Shown: positions 1 through 10,701, numbered from the stretch's first letter. The stretch: DNA of 64,000 nt from Kwoniella bestiolae CBS 10118 (GCF_000512585.2 NC_089242.1:3472001-3536000), one strand, 5' to 3'. A program made the numbers and translations. Notes: a model not told the origin generated them from the letters alone.

Positions 1-11
1 AAGAGACTCAC

Positions 12-573
12 CTTCGATATCTCTTTCGTCCATGGTCGAATTCAGTGTATCTGAGCGCCCGTCAGTGTGAGTCGATTGATTATGATCATCGGAGGGCCAA
101 GGTGAGGCAATGAAATCCTTCTGATCCGATTCTGATGAGTGAGCTCGTCTCCGCCGAGTGATCGCATCGGCTGACCTGTTTAACTGCGGGAGATCTTCTC
201 TAGTCGACGAGGATATCATCAAGGTGGGCGCGCCAGACTTGTGTCTCTGATTGAAAACATCGAGCGATCTTGCCATTGTAGCATCTTGCATCATATCGTT
301 AGCAGCCTGCGATCCCAAGGATCTGCAGATCGCTTGACGCCGAGTTTTATGATGTCGACGACGGGATCGATGAGATTTCTGTGCGTCGGAAGGGCCATGA
401 TTGACATGGACCCCCTCCGCCAGAGTTTGCTGATCGTTTGATATGGTTGTCGAAGCAGTGGCGGAAGAGGTAGAGGATGAAGCGACAGATGAGACGAAAT
501 TTCTTGAGAAGATTGCATTGCAATTGAATGGAATTAAACGGATCGATGTTGCGTGCAAGGGCCGTAAAGACAT
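12..573 (-). CDS. Unknown protein with possible mitochondrial presequence (5' exon only)
   Basis: One open exon starts at ATG 573 and reads leftward for 187 codons to a GTGAGT donor at 11-6, so the rest of the gene lies outside the window. The N-terminus (MSLRPLHATSIRLIPF) has Arg and His, no early acidic residue, and a Ser/Thr-rich stretch follows; this resembles a mitochondrial targeting peptide, but that is inference. Further on come basic stretches (HRSRRRHHKTRR) and Ser/Asp-rich sequence with no domain I recognise. It is transcribed divergently from the TCTP gene, with about 400 bp between the two starts. The function is unknown. Confidence 0.6.
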
Positions 574-980
574 AACTCAGTGACCGCTATCGTAGCTCTA
601 ATCCTCTGGATGGTCGAAATTATTATAGGATGATAGTGTGAACGAGTCAGTATGAGTATGAATATGATATGATATACAGTGAGATATACAGATAGATAAG
701 ATTCAACAAGGTTGTGCAGATCAGACCAGTTGCATCAATAATCAATACTATCATATTACGTAACGGCGCATACCATCTAAAGGGGGCAAAAAACAGGTGA
801 AAAAAAAAAAACTGGAAAAAAAGAGAGGGAACGAGTGGGAACGTTGTTGGCAGAGAAAGGTTGGAGCTCCTTCCCATTTGTCTCTGTCTATTCACTTGAC
901 TTCTCTCTCTCATCTTATCACTCAAACATCACCTCTTTCATCTCACCCACCCGACCACATCCAAAAGAGCATCAGTAACA
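574..980. promoter_or_regulatory. Divergent intergenic region upstream of TCTP
   Basis: This stretch separates the unknown minus-strand gene from TCTP. It holds an A-rich tract near 799-826 and, just before the TCTP start, a pyrimidine-rich leader (about 870-960, many CT/TCTC runs). Such CT-rich leaders are common in front of strongly expressed translation-related fungal genes. I see no coding sequence here. Confidence 0.4.
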
Positions 981-1882
981 ATGTTGATTTTCCAAGATAT
1001 CATCACCGACGACGAATTGGTCTCTGACGCTTTCGACGTGTGAGTACTCGCTGTCTGCCGTGTTGTGCCCCTTGCCCTCGTCAATCCTATCCTTTTATCT
1101 GCCTTTTATTTATTCCTTGCTCCAATCTCATATCCTCATTGGCTGATCATCATCGTCATCGTCCATACAGCAAGGAGATCAACGACATCGCCTACGAAGT
1201 TGACTGTTCCATGATCATTGTCAAGGAAGGTGACGTTGACATTGGTGAGTCTTCTCAATTCAAAATGCCATCTCTTCTATTCTCTTGCCGTCGCGCGTAC
1301 TTTGGAACAATCTGACCAAGCTTTCCCCCTTGCAGGTGCCAACCCCTCCGCCGAAGAGGCCGAGGAAGCTCTCGAAGCTGGTGCCTCTCAGGTCAACAAC
1401 GTCGTCCACTCCTTCAGACTCCAATCTACCGCCTTTGACAAGAAGGTAAGTTTATCTTTCTCCTTACAACCTTGGGAATGCAGCTGATCGGACATGACAT
1501 CACGCTAGTCCTACCTCACTTACCTCAAAGGTTACATGAAGGCCGTCAAAGCCAAGCTCCAAGAGACCAACCCTGAACGAGTCCCCATCTTCGAGAAGGG
1601 CGCTCAAGAGCTCGCCAAGAAGATCGTAGCCAACTTCAAAGATTACGAATTCTACGTTGGAGAAAGCATGAACCCAGATGGTATGGTTGCCTTGCTCGTG
1701 AGTATCGTATTTCGCGGTCGCTACCTTAACTCTGGCTAACAAGGATTGGCGCAGAACTACCGAGAGGACGGTACCACCCCTTACTTCACCTTCTGGAAAG
1801 ATGGTCTCCGATCAGTGAGTGATGTACTCCTTTGTGTCCAATCGCCATCATGCTGACTTGTAGTTTGCAGCTCAAAATCTAA
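981..1882 (+). CDS. TMA19: Translationally controlled tumour protein (TCTP) homologue
   Basis: Six exons (981-1039, 1171-1244, 1336-1445, 1509-1697, 1755-1814, 1871-1882) join in phase to a 167-residue protein, the usual TCTP length. It begins MLIFQDIITDDELVSDAF and keeps the family core: KEINDIAYEVDC, the central helical hairpin with KGYMKAVKAKL, and the C-terminal block YREDGTTPYFTFWKDGL. TCTP is a conserved cytosolic, ribosome- and microtubule-associated protein. The last exon is only 12 nt and supplies LKI plus the stop. An alternative acceptor at 1863 would give a longer, unconserved tail, so I chose the short exon. Confidence 0.93.
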
Positions 1883-2278
1883 GCGTATTCCTCCCATACC
1901 TAGATATGCTGCTGTTTTCCGTGATTTGGTATTCCGTGATCCACCATAGCTGAATATGCATTCTGAATGAATCAGTTGTCTTTTGCTAGCATTTCTGTAT
2001 ATTTGATCACATTGCATCCGCTCACGATCACGGTCACTGAGTGATCTTGGGTGGTGGTGCATATGAAGCGTAGACTGATACGTGACATGCATACATACAT
2101 GCCAGTCGAACTCGTACTGCACTCATACAGCGCAGGACAGTGAAATGCAAAAGTGAGATTGGGGAAATTCACTCAACTCAAACCAAACAATGATTTCTAC
2201 TCTAGTCCTAGCCCCCATTCCACATCACATCATACGGTCTGCATATCATCATTCTGTCCCCCAGATCCAACAAACGAT
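1883..2278. other. Intergenic: TCTP 3' region and ALKBH1 promoter
   Basis: This holds the 3' region of TCTP followed by the leader of the next plus-strand gene. An in-frame ATG at 2153 could extend the ALKBH1 product by 42 residues, but the extra residues are low-complexity and absent from the family. I see no other gene or repeat. Confidence 0.4.
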
Positions 2279-3935
2279 ATGCCCTCTGTGCCAGATGTTA
2301 TCACGAACCAGTATACCGCCTTCCGTTTGGCTGAGAAACATTTCAAGAATCGTGCAGTGAAGAACAAGTTTCCCTCGCTTCGAAAATATCAAGACTCACT
2401 CGTGGACCTTTCTCGTCCAGATCGTCAGGAAGACGATGAAGTCTGGAAAGCAGGGTGGTGGAGTCCTGACCATGAACCGAACATGACTTCGAGCGGGACC
2501 AGTTGGAAACCATGGAAGATGGGGAAAGGCAAGGAGAAAGAACAGGGTGTACGCCCAGATTTACCAATGTCGGACTTGGAAGCTATACAGCTTGAGGACG
2601 GACGAGAAGGATGGATAGTCGCACCTGGTATGTCCCAGGCATGATCAAGCTACATGGCTTACACATTTATAATAGGATGCATCCTGATACCCAACTACCT
2701 CTCAATCGACGATCAGCTCGAATTCCTTCATTCGTCTCTGACCGAATACACGCTCCCACCGAACCCTCTTTCATTGTCTACCCACTACGACCTTCCCCAC
2801 AACCTATTCGAGCTGTACTCCAGGGATCCAGATCACATCGTTCAACCCAAACATCTGACCACTCCCGCTTCCCAACGACAATCCAATGATGCGACCGACA
2901 TTCCGAAATCTCGAACACTGATAGAGACTGAACCAGCTTCCGTCATTGGGTATGACGAAATTGTAGCACGTAATAAGACCTGGACAGGCGATGCACCGAG
3001 TGAAAAATTGAAAGAGAAGACTGTCGGACAGCTGGTCACGGAGATGAGATGGGCTAATCTAGGCTGGGTGTATCAGGCGAGTTTGCACACGGATGACCCG
3101 ATCGCAGCTAATGCTGTTACAGTGGTCGACCAAGTCCTACGATTTCAGTCGTGATGAGCCTATCCCTTTTCCCCCTCGACTCGCTGAACTCTGTCACCAA
3201 GTGGTCTCCTCGGTGCCTTGGCATCGAGTGTTTGCCCCAGGGGATGAGTCATATTCCTGTGGTTGGGAAAACTGGGTCAAAGATTATGGTAAGTGCATCT
3301 TCAGGTGGGCAAAAGGTTGCTGACACACTGTCTAGCTCCTGATACGGGTATCGTGAACTTCTATCAGGTCAAGGACACTCTAATGGGGCATGTGGATCGA
3401 TCAGAGTAAGTCAGTCGACTCAAGTCAGAGTGTGAGCTGATGTACAACCTTTCGCCAGACTGGATCCCGCTCGGCCTCTTGTTTCCTTGTCGTAAGTGAA
3501 AGCCAGACGTCCCCTTGATCTGACCATCACTTCGAACGTATCCTAATCTTGTACTTTGCCAAATATCTTTGCAGTATTGGCCATTCTGCGATCCTCCTAC
3601 TTGGTACTGCATCTCGTCATGATCCACCACGACCCATCATCTTACGATCAGGAGATTGCCTCATCATGAGCGGTAGAGGAAGACAAGCTTATCATGGTGA
3701 GTTTTTCCCGTGACCTTTTGCACAACAAAGTGAATTACCCAAGCTCATTGGCTTCTTTTATGATTGCCCAGGAGTTCCACGCATCCTCGAAGATACTCTT
3801 CCTGCTCATTTTGATTCTCAGGACACGGATGACGACACGATGAGAGCTGCCAAGAAGTTTATTTCGTCGGCAAGAATTAACATCAACGCTCGACAGGTGT
3901 TCCCGCCAGGCTTTGTGAGACCAGATAAAGCGTAA
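2279..3935 (+). CDS. ALKBH1: ALKBH1-type 2-oxoglutarate/Fe(II) dioxygenase
   Basis: Seven exons (2279-2627, 2676-3076, 3123-3288, 3336-3405, 3459-3491, 3575-3696, 3772-3935) give 434 residues. The protein follows ALKBH1 closely: PGCILIPN near the start of the dioxygenase region, MRWANLGWVY, then the iron-binding HxD in HVDRSELDP, the distal His in AYHGVPR, and the 2-oxoglutarate-binding Arg end in NINARQV. ALKBH1 enzymes demethylate modified bases in tRNA and DNA and act in nucleus and mitochondria. The second intron (3077-3122) has a GC-AG boundary, required to join Tyr-Gln to TrpSer in frame. The start at 2279 fits the family N-terminus best. Confidence 0.9.
3077..3122 (+). other. GC-AG intron in the ALKBH1 gene
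   Basis: The exon ends ...TATCAG and the intron begins GCGAGT and ends TTACAG. No GT donor nearby keeps the conserved GWVYQ-WSTKSYDF reading. It is one of three GC-AG introns I find in the window. Confidence 0.75.
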
Positions 3936-3987
3936 CTATGGCACCATGAACTCGCATATTTCCTCAGTCTTGTATACCTGATAATAG

Positions 3988-4095
3988 CCATTATCATTAT
4001 CATTATCATTATCATTATCATTATCATTGTCATCATCATTATCATCTTCATCATCATCATCATCATTGGCATTATAATCATCGTCATCATAACGA
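3988..4095. repeat. ATTATC microsatellite grading into CAT repeats
   Basis: About seven near-perfect tandem ATTATC units are followed by imperfect CATTATC, CATCAT and similar units. It lies about 50 bp after the ALKBH1 stop codon. Confidence 0.85.
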
Positions 4096-4230
4096 TAACA
4101 TAGCATCTTGTATGAGTAATAGTCTTTACTTGCTGCTACAGTAATGTAATTTGATTAGGACCCAAACCATGACAACGTAATGATGAATTACGATTGGGCT
4201 TGCGCTTGATTGTAATGATACGTGACTAGC

Positions 4231-4292
4231 ATTACAAATCCATTACAAATCCAACACAAATCCATTACAAATCCATTACAAATCCATTACGA
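4231..4292. repeat. 11-bp tandem repeat (ATTACAAATCC)
   Basis: Five units of ATTACAAATCC (the third changed to AACACAAATCC) plus a partial sixth run head to tail. The preceding 90 bp also carries scattered GTAAT/ATTAC motifs, including a GTAAT..ATTAC inverted pair near 4177-4192. It sits about 250 bp upstream of the POL12 start. Confidence 0.8.
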
Positions 4293-4332
4293 CTTCACAT
4301 TGTCAATCGTCAATCAACAATCGACTCGTTTG

Positions 4333-4365
4333 ACGCGTTGACGGTACTCATCATCATATACGCGT
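4333..4365. promoter_or_regulatory. Two MluI cell-cycle boxes upstream of POL12
   Basis: ACGCGT occurs at 4333-4338 and 4360-4365, 208 and 181 bp upstream of the start codon. In yeasts this is the binding site of MBF (Mbp1/Swi6), which drives S-phase genes including DNA polymerase alpha subunits. Function here is inferred. Confidence 0.6.
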
Positions 4366-4545
4366 CTTTTTCTTTTTCCACATTAACACTCGTGTCCTTA
4401 ACCTAGTCATTTAAAAAGAAAAAGCATCCTCCATCATCTTACATCCTCGTCAACAAGTCATCTTCACGTCTCTTCCTTCCCTATATCTCACTTTCAACTG
4501 GTTCATCCTTCATTGTGCACCTCGTCATCTTCAAAGAGCCGCAAT

Positions 4546-7162
4546 ATGTCGGAATCGGAAGGTACTCTTCGCAAGGAATTGGGAGATCACTTTCATCAAG
4601 CGGTCCTAGAACATCCGGATGTCATGGTCGAGTGTAAGTCAATCGGTCATATTTCTGTCGTCCGTATCACTCGTTGTAGCCGCTTATCATGGCATCTTGT
4701 TTAAAGGCCTTTCGATTCTTCGTCTGTACAACCTCGCTCCTGCCGATCTCTTCTTCAAGTACGAAGCATTTCTCATGTCTCGCCCTTCTGGCCTCAGGGC
4801 CAAGCTCGGCAATCTCTCGCTCGACACCCTTCGTGAGCTGCGTTCCGAGATCCAGAGGGAACAGCAAGCGATAGCAGTAGCGGCCATGGCAGGTGGTACT
4901 GGTGCAACCCCCGGACGTTCAAACGATCAACCTAGCAAACAGGCAGTGGGCATGAGAAAAGGTAAAGGGAACATGGCAGACATAGGGGGTTTGTAAGTAC
5001 TTTCAAATTGGTTCATGTCATCATTAGCTGATCGTATCACTCTCAATGCTACAGTCTGGAAGGCCTATCGACTCCGTCAAGACCGACCAAATCTCGGACG
5101 ACCAACTCTGGCGCTCGCTCTTCCACTCATCCCACCCATGACCCTCCTGCAGGCTCCAGTTTCAGCCCTTCTGTGACAGGCACTACAAGCACACCTTATC
5201 GAGCATCGCCTGCTGTTCCAGCAGCTAGCAGCTACCGCCCTGATGCTCCAAAGCCGACAAACAATGCTTTTCTCGAAACACCATCAGGAAAAGGTACTCA
5301 TGGTCTGTCTGTTCCCTCCAGCCCGACCAGTCCAGCTGGATCCCCTACAAGGCAAGTGCATATTCTCCTGATCGCAACGATGATCTCTGCTGACCTTTCA
5401 ACAGTACACCTTCCCAGCTCACTCAACCATTCGACCTACGCCCTCAACCTCACTCTTTGGTGGAAACTCTCAATTCTCAGTTGCCCAAAGTCCGTGAAGG
5501 TGTCCCTTCGGGTTCTAAACCAAGAGTTGTATTGAGTTCTACCGCCGATCCGAAACAGTGGAACTACAGGTACATGTTCGAGAAGATATCCCAACGTAGT
5601 GAAGCACTGGATGACTCAATAGACGATTACGCGGAGAACATCAAGGACGCTTACGGGATCTCTGAACTTGGGGATCCGCACTTTGTTTCGGAAGAAAGCA
5701 TATATACAGTAGGAAGGATCTTGTCTCCGCCCACCGACACTTCCAAAGCTACCACAACCTCCCTTTTTCTTGAATCCTCGCGGTTGCTCGGAGCGGGAAA
5801 ACGCATCGCTCTTCGTTTCGCCCCTGCCCATAATCTCAAAGTCCGAGGGGGAGCACCAGGCGTAAAGGGTTTTGGCTTATTTCCTGGATGTCTGGCTTGT
5901 GTGAAAGGTCGAAATGGTGGGGGAGGGGCTTTTGTGGTTGAGGAGGTGCTCTTGGTGAGTCTGACCTGTCCATTCTAGCCGATCGTGACAACCTCCATGG
6001 AGGCTAACCGCGAGGTTCATTGCTGCAGCCGGCACCGAGTGCTTTGGCACAGAGCTCCGCATCCGAATTGCTCGATTTTCAATATGGCGACAAACTCAAA
6101 GGTCAGCCTATATCCATGATGACGGCGGCCGGTCCTTATACGTTGGAAGATGATTTGTCTTACGCCCCCCTTTCTGCTTTGGCAGAGGTGGTTTCTCGTG
6201 AGCGACCTGACGTGCTCCTTCTCGTAAGTATTCCGTCTTAGGGGTTTGAGAGGCGATGTCTCACTTCGCATCGTACATAGCTTGGTCCTTTCGTCGATTC
6301 GCAACACCCTTTCATCGTGTCGGGGGCAATCACTCAGACACCCAACGATATCTTCCGTGATCAAGTATCGCGCCGTCTGCAAAATATCCTGGACGCCTCT
6401 CCTGGCACAGTAATTATCCTGGTTCCTAGCGTACGCGATGTCATCTCCCGTCATATGGCTTTCCCGCAGTCCATGCTAGACAAGGAGGTCCTTGGCTTAC
6501 CCAAGGTAAGGTCCACTCTGACTTTTTACACGCTTCTGCTGACAAGCCCCATCAAAACAATAGAGAGTCAAAGTCCTACCCAATCCCTGTACGTTCTCGA
6601 TCAACGAGGTCATCGTAGCCCTATCCAGCGTTGATATCCTCTTCCATTTACGGCGGGAGGAACTGTATCAACGAGCCGAAGAAGCCGAACCAGATCCAGA
6701 GATGAAAGGAACAGAGGTTAAGGATGCTATGGCGAACTTGTTGAGACATGTCTTGGGACAGCGGAGCTTTTATCCCATTTTTCCACCTCCGGAAACATCG
6801 GCTGCCGATTTGAACCTGGATGTTACTCATTATCCACTGCTGAAGATGGATGGACCTGCGCCTGATGTTCTCATCTTGCCCAGCAAGTTGAAGCATTTCT
6901 CAAAGGTGAGTCATAGGCTGAAGATCGACATACAATGACAATCGCTGATAACCGAGTGCGTTCTCAGATTGTTGATTCAACGTTGGTCATCAATCCTGCT
7001 TACCTCGCTCGACCGCATACTGCAGGCACATTCGCGAAAGTATACATCCACCCCATTCCTAAGCCGGAGCTGGAACATGCCATTTCAAGCGCAGGCGAAT
7101 TAGACGAATTTAGAGATCATCAGGTGTGGGATCGGGCCCGATCAGAGGTATGGAGAATCTAA
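4546..7162 (+). CDS. POL12: DNA polymerase alpha subunit B (POLA2/Pol12)
   Basis: Eight exons (4546-4633, 4707-4992, 5055-5351, 5405-5954, 6029-6223, 6281-6505, 6564-6905, 6968-7162) give 725 residues. The N-terminal globular domain comes first (LSILRLYNLAPADLFFKYEAF), then a Ser/Pro/Thr-rich linker, then the OB-fold and inactive calpain/phosphoesterase-like core. Recognisable blocks are LLGPFVDSQHPFI, VIILVPSVRDV and LPNPCTFSINEV, and the C-terminus carries STLVINPAYLARPHTAGTFAKV. This subunit binds the polymerase alpha catalytic subunit and tethers primase at replication forks. An earlier ATG at 4513 would add only 11 residues. Intron 3 (5352-5404) is GC-AG. The gene converges on dUTPase with 48 bp between the stops. 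Confidence 0.93.
5352..5404 (+). other. GC-AG intron in POL12
   Basis: The donor is AG|GCAAGT, the classic form of a GC-AG intron, and the acceptor is CAACAG. Using it joins ...GSPTR/S to TPSQLTQPFDLR in frame. Confidence 0.8.
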
Positions 7163-7210
7163 CATGGTTTTGGTCGTACGAAGGTGCTTGTCACGTATAT
7201 GCATTCACAT

Positions 7211-7992
7211 TCAGCTTTCCAATACTTTCTTTGCGTTGTTCTCCTCGCTCCCCTCGTCTCGCTTGTGCTTCTTTGCTTGGACACCGAAGCCTCCTGTAGA
7301 GCCAAACCCGCCAGCGCCTCTAACGGTAGCATCTAGGGACTGCGCATGATAGTTAGCTCAGATGTATAAGATTATAGACAGCTCACTTCGACTTGACGTA
7401 GACGGGGAATAGAGATTCTTTCCAGGATCAGCTGGGCCACTCGGTCTTTTGGAAGAACTACAGAAAACAGTGGCCATCAATTCGCAACAAAATCAGCACA
7501 GACAAACAACCAATGATTTGAGGTAAACACGCAACATACCTTCGAAATCGGCATCTGAGTGATTGAAGAGGAGTACCATCACCGGTCCTCGGTAGTCTGC
7601 GTCAATAACACCAGCACCGGTCTGTATACCGTGTTTCGAGGCTGGCAGGACGAAGTCGTCGAGATCATTCAGTGCACGAACAAGGCACAAGGGCTGCAAT
7701 CGGGACTCACCTAATCCACTTCGAGGGGCGATACGACCGTAATGTCCTTTCGGAACGGCGATAGACATTTGTAGGTCCACCAAAGCTTTCCCACGAGCGG
7801 GTACTGTCTTGGCCTCGGCACTATACAAGTCCATACCAGCAGCGAAATCGGACCCCAGAGTGGGCATCGTGCCCCTTTCGGAGAGCAGCTGTACGTCCAT
7901 GGGGACTGCAAGATCGTGAGGTGACTGGAAGCGACAATAAACTGTTAGGCGCTACCATTTGACCTCTGGTAACTCACCTCGCCGGCTGACAT
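7211..7992 (-). CDS. DUT1: dUTP diphosphatase (dUTPase)
   Basis: Five exons on the minus strand (7992-7978, 7924-7711, 7641-7540, 7457-7387, 7339-7211) encode 176 residues, typical of the homotrimeric enzyme. The five dUTPase motifs are visible in order: AAGMDLYSAE, APRSGLASKHGI, GAGVIDADYRGPVMV, DRVAQLILERI and the flexible Gly-rich tail RGAGGFGSTGGFG that closes over the active site. The enzyme hydrolyses dUTP to dUMP and pyrophosphate, keeping uracil out of DNA and feeding dTMP synthesis. A Lys/Glu-rich C-terminal extension (KKHKRDEGSEENNAKK) may act as a nuclear signal. The first exon is only 15 nt. Confidence 0.94.
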
Positions 7993-9226
7993 GGTGTAAA
8001 GCGCGGTAAGATCGGGTGAGGGATGATATGACATACACACGAATGTAGCAATGAGAGCAAAGATATTTCGAAACAAAACTTCCTCAAACGCAGTGCGGGG
8101 CGGCGCGTGTCACATTGTTTTTTCGAAACAAGACGCGTAGAATTGACGGAAGCAAATGCCAATATATGGCAAATGTCGTTGCTCACAGATACATGAGTCG
8201 CAGATTACGTGCTGACCAGCGACCGGCGGAATGCACATGTAAACAAAAAGGATTTCATGGATGACAACCATGGTGTCAGGAGCAAAATGAAGTGGTGAGA
8301 TGTTCAACTTTCAGAAGGGTCGACTGAAAGTGTTCCTGCATTGGTGTACATGCATTGCATTTCAGTGTGACTGATCAATTTCAGTAGTTCCAGTCCTTAG
8401 CCATATGAATGGCTGTGCAACAAAGGTACCGGCTCAACCAGCCGTCAATACCGCTGACCTATAAAAGCAACGATTGAACATACCCGACCGCGTGGAATGT
8501 CCACTGATCATATAAGCGCGTGGCCAACATGACAGATTGTGTTGCTGTCACGTCGGCTACCTCCGTACCATTTATTTGATCCCGTCTTCGACAACGTCAA
8601 CAATATCGCTCATAGTAGAAGGAGATGGATAAGAAGGATGGGTGGGATAGTAGATAGTATCATTCAACTTCGTTCATTCAACATCCACTTCGATTATGGA
8701 CATTGGACATTACCTGGTTAGGCAGAGGTGTATATATATCTTCTCTCATTTTGTATTCATCTCTGTTTCGCTCATGAATTCTCAATTATTGTCTTGTCTT
8801 ACTATTATTTGATATCACGATATCGCTCTGCACCTCAGCATCTCCTCAAGGCTACAACCTCTATTGTCCCCTTGACAGTCACTACCTTCTAGCTGAGTAT
8901 TAGTTCCTTTTGCTACGATACCGTATAAGTCTCAACGGTATCGAGGTGTCCTCAACGATATCGTTCATTTTGTATCATCATTTTCTCTATATCATCAGTC
9001 TCCCTTAGATTTACTCTATCTCCCTCTCCCGCTCGCCTATCTTGGCTGTCCCCTATGTGGATAAGGATCCCTGCTGAGGTCGTTGCTAGATCATCGTGAC
9101 AGTTGCACTGCCCTTGCCGTTGTAGCACAATGGATATCTCCCTATATGAGTACGTAATGGGTAGTAGATCCAAAGGGTGCTGGGTCGTTTGTGGGGAGGG
9201 TAAAAACCGAAGTAGGTTGATCGACG
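7993..9226. other. Long gene-poor stretch upstream of dUTPase
   Basis: Apart from an ACGCGT box near dUTPase, this stretch shows no convincing gene. A TATAAAAG sequence near 8461 followed by further TATA- and AT-rich sequence could be an eroded LTR or an untranslated transcript, but I find no target duplication or matching partner. Confidence 0.35.
8133..8138. promoter_or_regulatory. MluI cell-cycle box upstream of dUTPase
   Basis: ACGCGT lies 141 bp upstream of the dUTPase start codon. Together with the two boxes before POL12 it suggests shared S-phase control of this convergent pair. The inference rests on the known MBF regulon of yeasts. Confidence 0.5.
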
Positions 9227-9298
9227 CTGTGTCAAAGTAACTTGGTTCTACCCTCTTGGTAGGCTGTATCAATTCTGTGTCAAAGTAACTTGGTTCTA
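9227..9298. repeat. 24-bp direct repeat pair
   Basis: An exact 24-bp sequence (ending AACTTGGTTCTA) occurs at 9227-9250 and again at 9275-9298, a period of 48 bp. It lies just past the recognisable end of the copia pol remnant and contains the TGTCAAA heptamer that recurs through the element. Confidence 0.8.
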
Positions 9299-9489
9299 GG
9301 TATATCTATGTGTTTGTGTATCTCTCTGTGGTTATATTGCTTGCTCTAGCTTCAATCGACTGCCGTAGTAGTCTTCTACAAGAATGGAGCAAAGTTCCTC
9401 TCATCTAAAGTATCATATCTTCATCCTCGAAGTAGCCTCGAGTGGACCTTGGCGGCGGTTATGTAAACCCTACTCAGAACTTATTTCGA

Positions 9490-10290
9490 TCCCCGACCTA
9501 TGGTCAATATTATTGCACCACATCGAGTTACTTGCAATGAGAGTATCATCCAAATGAACACTCAACATGAGCAGTTCCCCCTCACGTCTTCTAACATATA
9601 GACAGGGATCTGCCCTGGTTGGGATCAATCCTTGTTCCCTTAACTACTTGTCAAATTCTATGTTGAAGCATCGAGGTGATTGTTTTAGGCCATATAATGA
9701 CTTTTACAGGAGGAGTACCATGTTTGCAGGAATACCACTTCCTTCAGGTGGTTCCAAATAAATCTCTTCCTCCAGTCCACCTTTCAAGAAAGCAGCAATG
9801 ATGTCCGTTTGTATACAGTCGAGGTTGAAGTAATTGACCAAGGCAAGGAACACTCGATGTGAATCCTTATGAGCGACTGCAGCAAAGACCTCATTGTAAT
9901 CTATTCCAGCAACTTGAGAGTATCCCTTAGCCACCCATCTAGCTTTATAAGCGGCTGGTTTACCCGTTGCACCATCTATCTTTCTAGTGTAGACCCATCT
10001 TGCTTTCAGAGTCCTACCTTTGGCTTTTTCTCTGGGTACAACTTTCCAAACTCGATATTTGTCCATCTTTGACAGCTCATCTTCCATAGCTTTCTTCCAA
10101 TGCTCCCCCTCACCCGAGTGTACAGCTTCTTTCCAGGATTGAGGTAGGTTGGTAGCAGCAGCAGCATTGGCAAGGGCAAATTGTTCTGTTCCCCAGGATT
10201 CAGGATCATCGGTAATTTCCATTGGATCAATTGAGTCAATATTAGAATCAGGTAGCGATGATTGTTGAGATGCAGGTGAGTCAGTCACCA
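9490..10290 (-). pseudogene. Copia reverse transcriptase fragment
   Basis: The readable part has typical RVT_2 blocks: a region with WVYTRKIDGATGKP, YKARWVAKGYSQ, DIIAAFLKGGLEEEIYLEPP, then after an in-frame TAA the SLYGLKQSPRCF block, a further in-frame TAG, and the polymerase box. The catalytic box reads VHLDD instead of the copia VYVDD, so even the active site has drifted. Similarity ends soon after; no connection domain or RNase H follows. The upstream end is cut by the LTR at 10300-10549. Confidence 0.85.
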
Positions 10291-10294
10291 TGAG

Positions 10295-10554
10295 CGGTGT
10301 GTCGAAGTATATGAGATGCATCAATATTATGTATAGCGCTATGTAAGAGAAAGAAGAGAAAGAGGAAGAAGGAGCCCGTTATATAATATAATATACAAGA
10401 GTGACACGTAGACACATATCCCTCACAACCAGCGCAATGGCCTCCTGCACTGACCCCTATAACAACCCCTATAACGACCCCTACAAGACCCCTACAATAT
10501 ACGCTATGATATATTGTATGAGCGTGGCAATAGATCATTTATTCTGTCACGGTG
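10295..10554. mobile_element. Solo LTR inserted in copia pol, with 5-bp target duplication
   Basis: The LTR proper is 10300-10549 (250 bp), starts TGTCGAAG and ends CTGTCA, and is flanked on both sides by CGGTG (10295-10299 and 10550-10554). A TG..CA terminus and a 5-bp duplication are the hallmarks of LTR-retrotransposon integration. Inside are a TATATAAT stretch and short tandem CCCCTATAAC-like units. It is related to the LTR at 13757-14021 in opposite orientation, and separates the integrase and RT parts of the older element. Confidence 0.88.
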
Positions 10555-10701
10555 ATGATGGTGTTGAGTAATATGATTGCATGTTAAGTAAAAAGTAAAA
10601 GAGAGAAGAGATAAAGAGATAAAAGCGAATTTTAGTTAGCTAATAGTGTATCTACAAGGTGCCTTTAACTGGGTATCATAAATAAGGGATAACCGACTTA
10701 A

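Larger units (their letters stand above)
3936..4545. other. Intergenic region with simple repeats and the POL12 promoter
   Basis: It contains an ATTATC hexamer microsatellite (about 3988-4030) running into CAT-rich repeats to about 4095, then an ATTAC-rich 11-bp tandem array (4231-4292), then two ACGCGT boxes and a pyrimidine-rich leader before the DNA polymerase subunit gene. No coding sequence is credible; apparent Met/Ile-rich frames are translations of the microsatellite. Confidence 0.6.

Noticed and set aside
3818..4090. Met/Ile-rich frame on the minus strand
   Set aside because: It overlaps the last ALKBH1 exon antisense and reads through the ATTATC microsatellite.
8400..9000. A possible eroded LTR (TATAAAAG and AT-rich sequence)
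   Set aside because: No terminal TG..CA pair with target duplication and no second copy in the window could be found.
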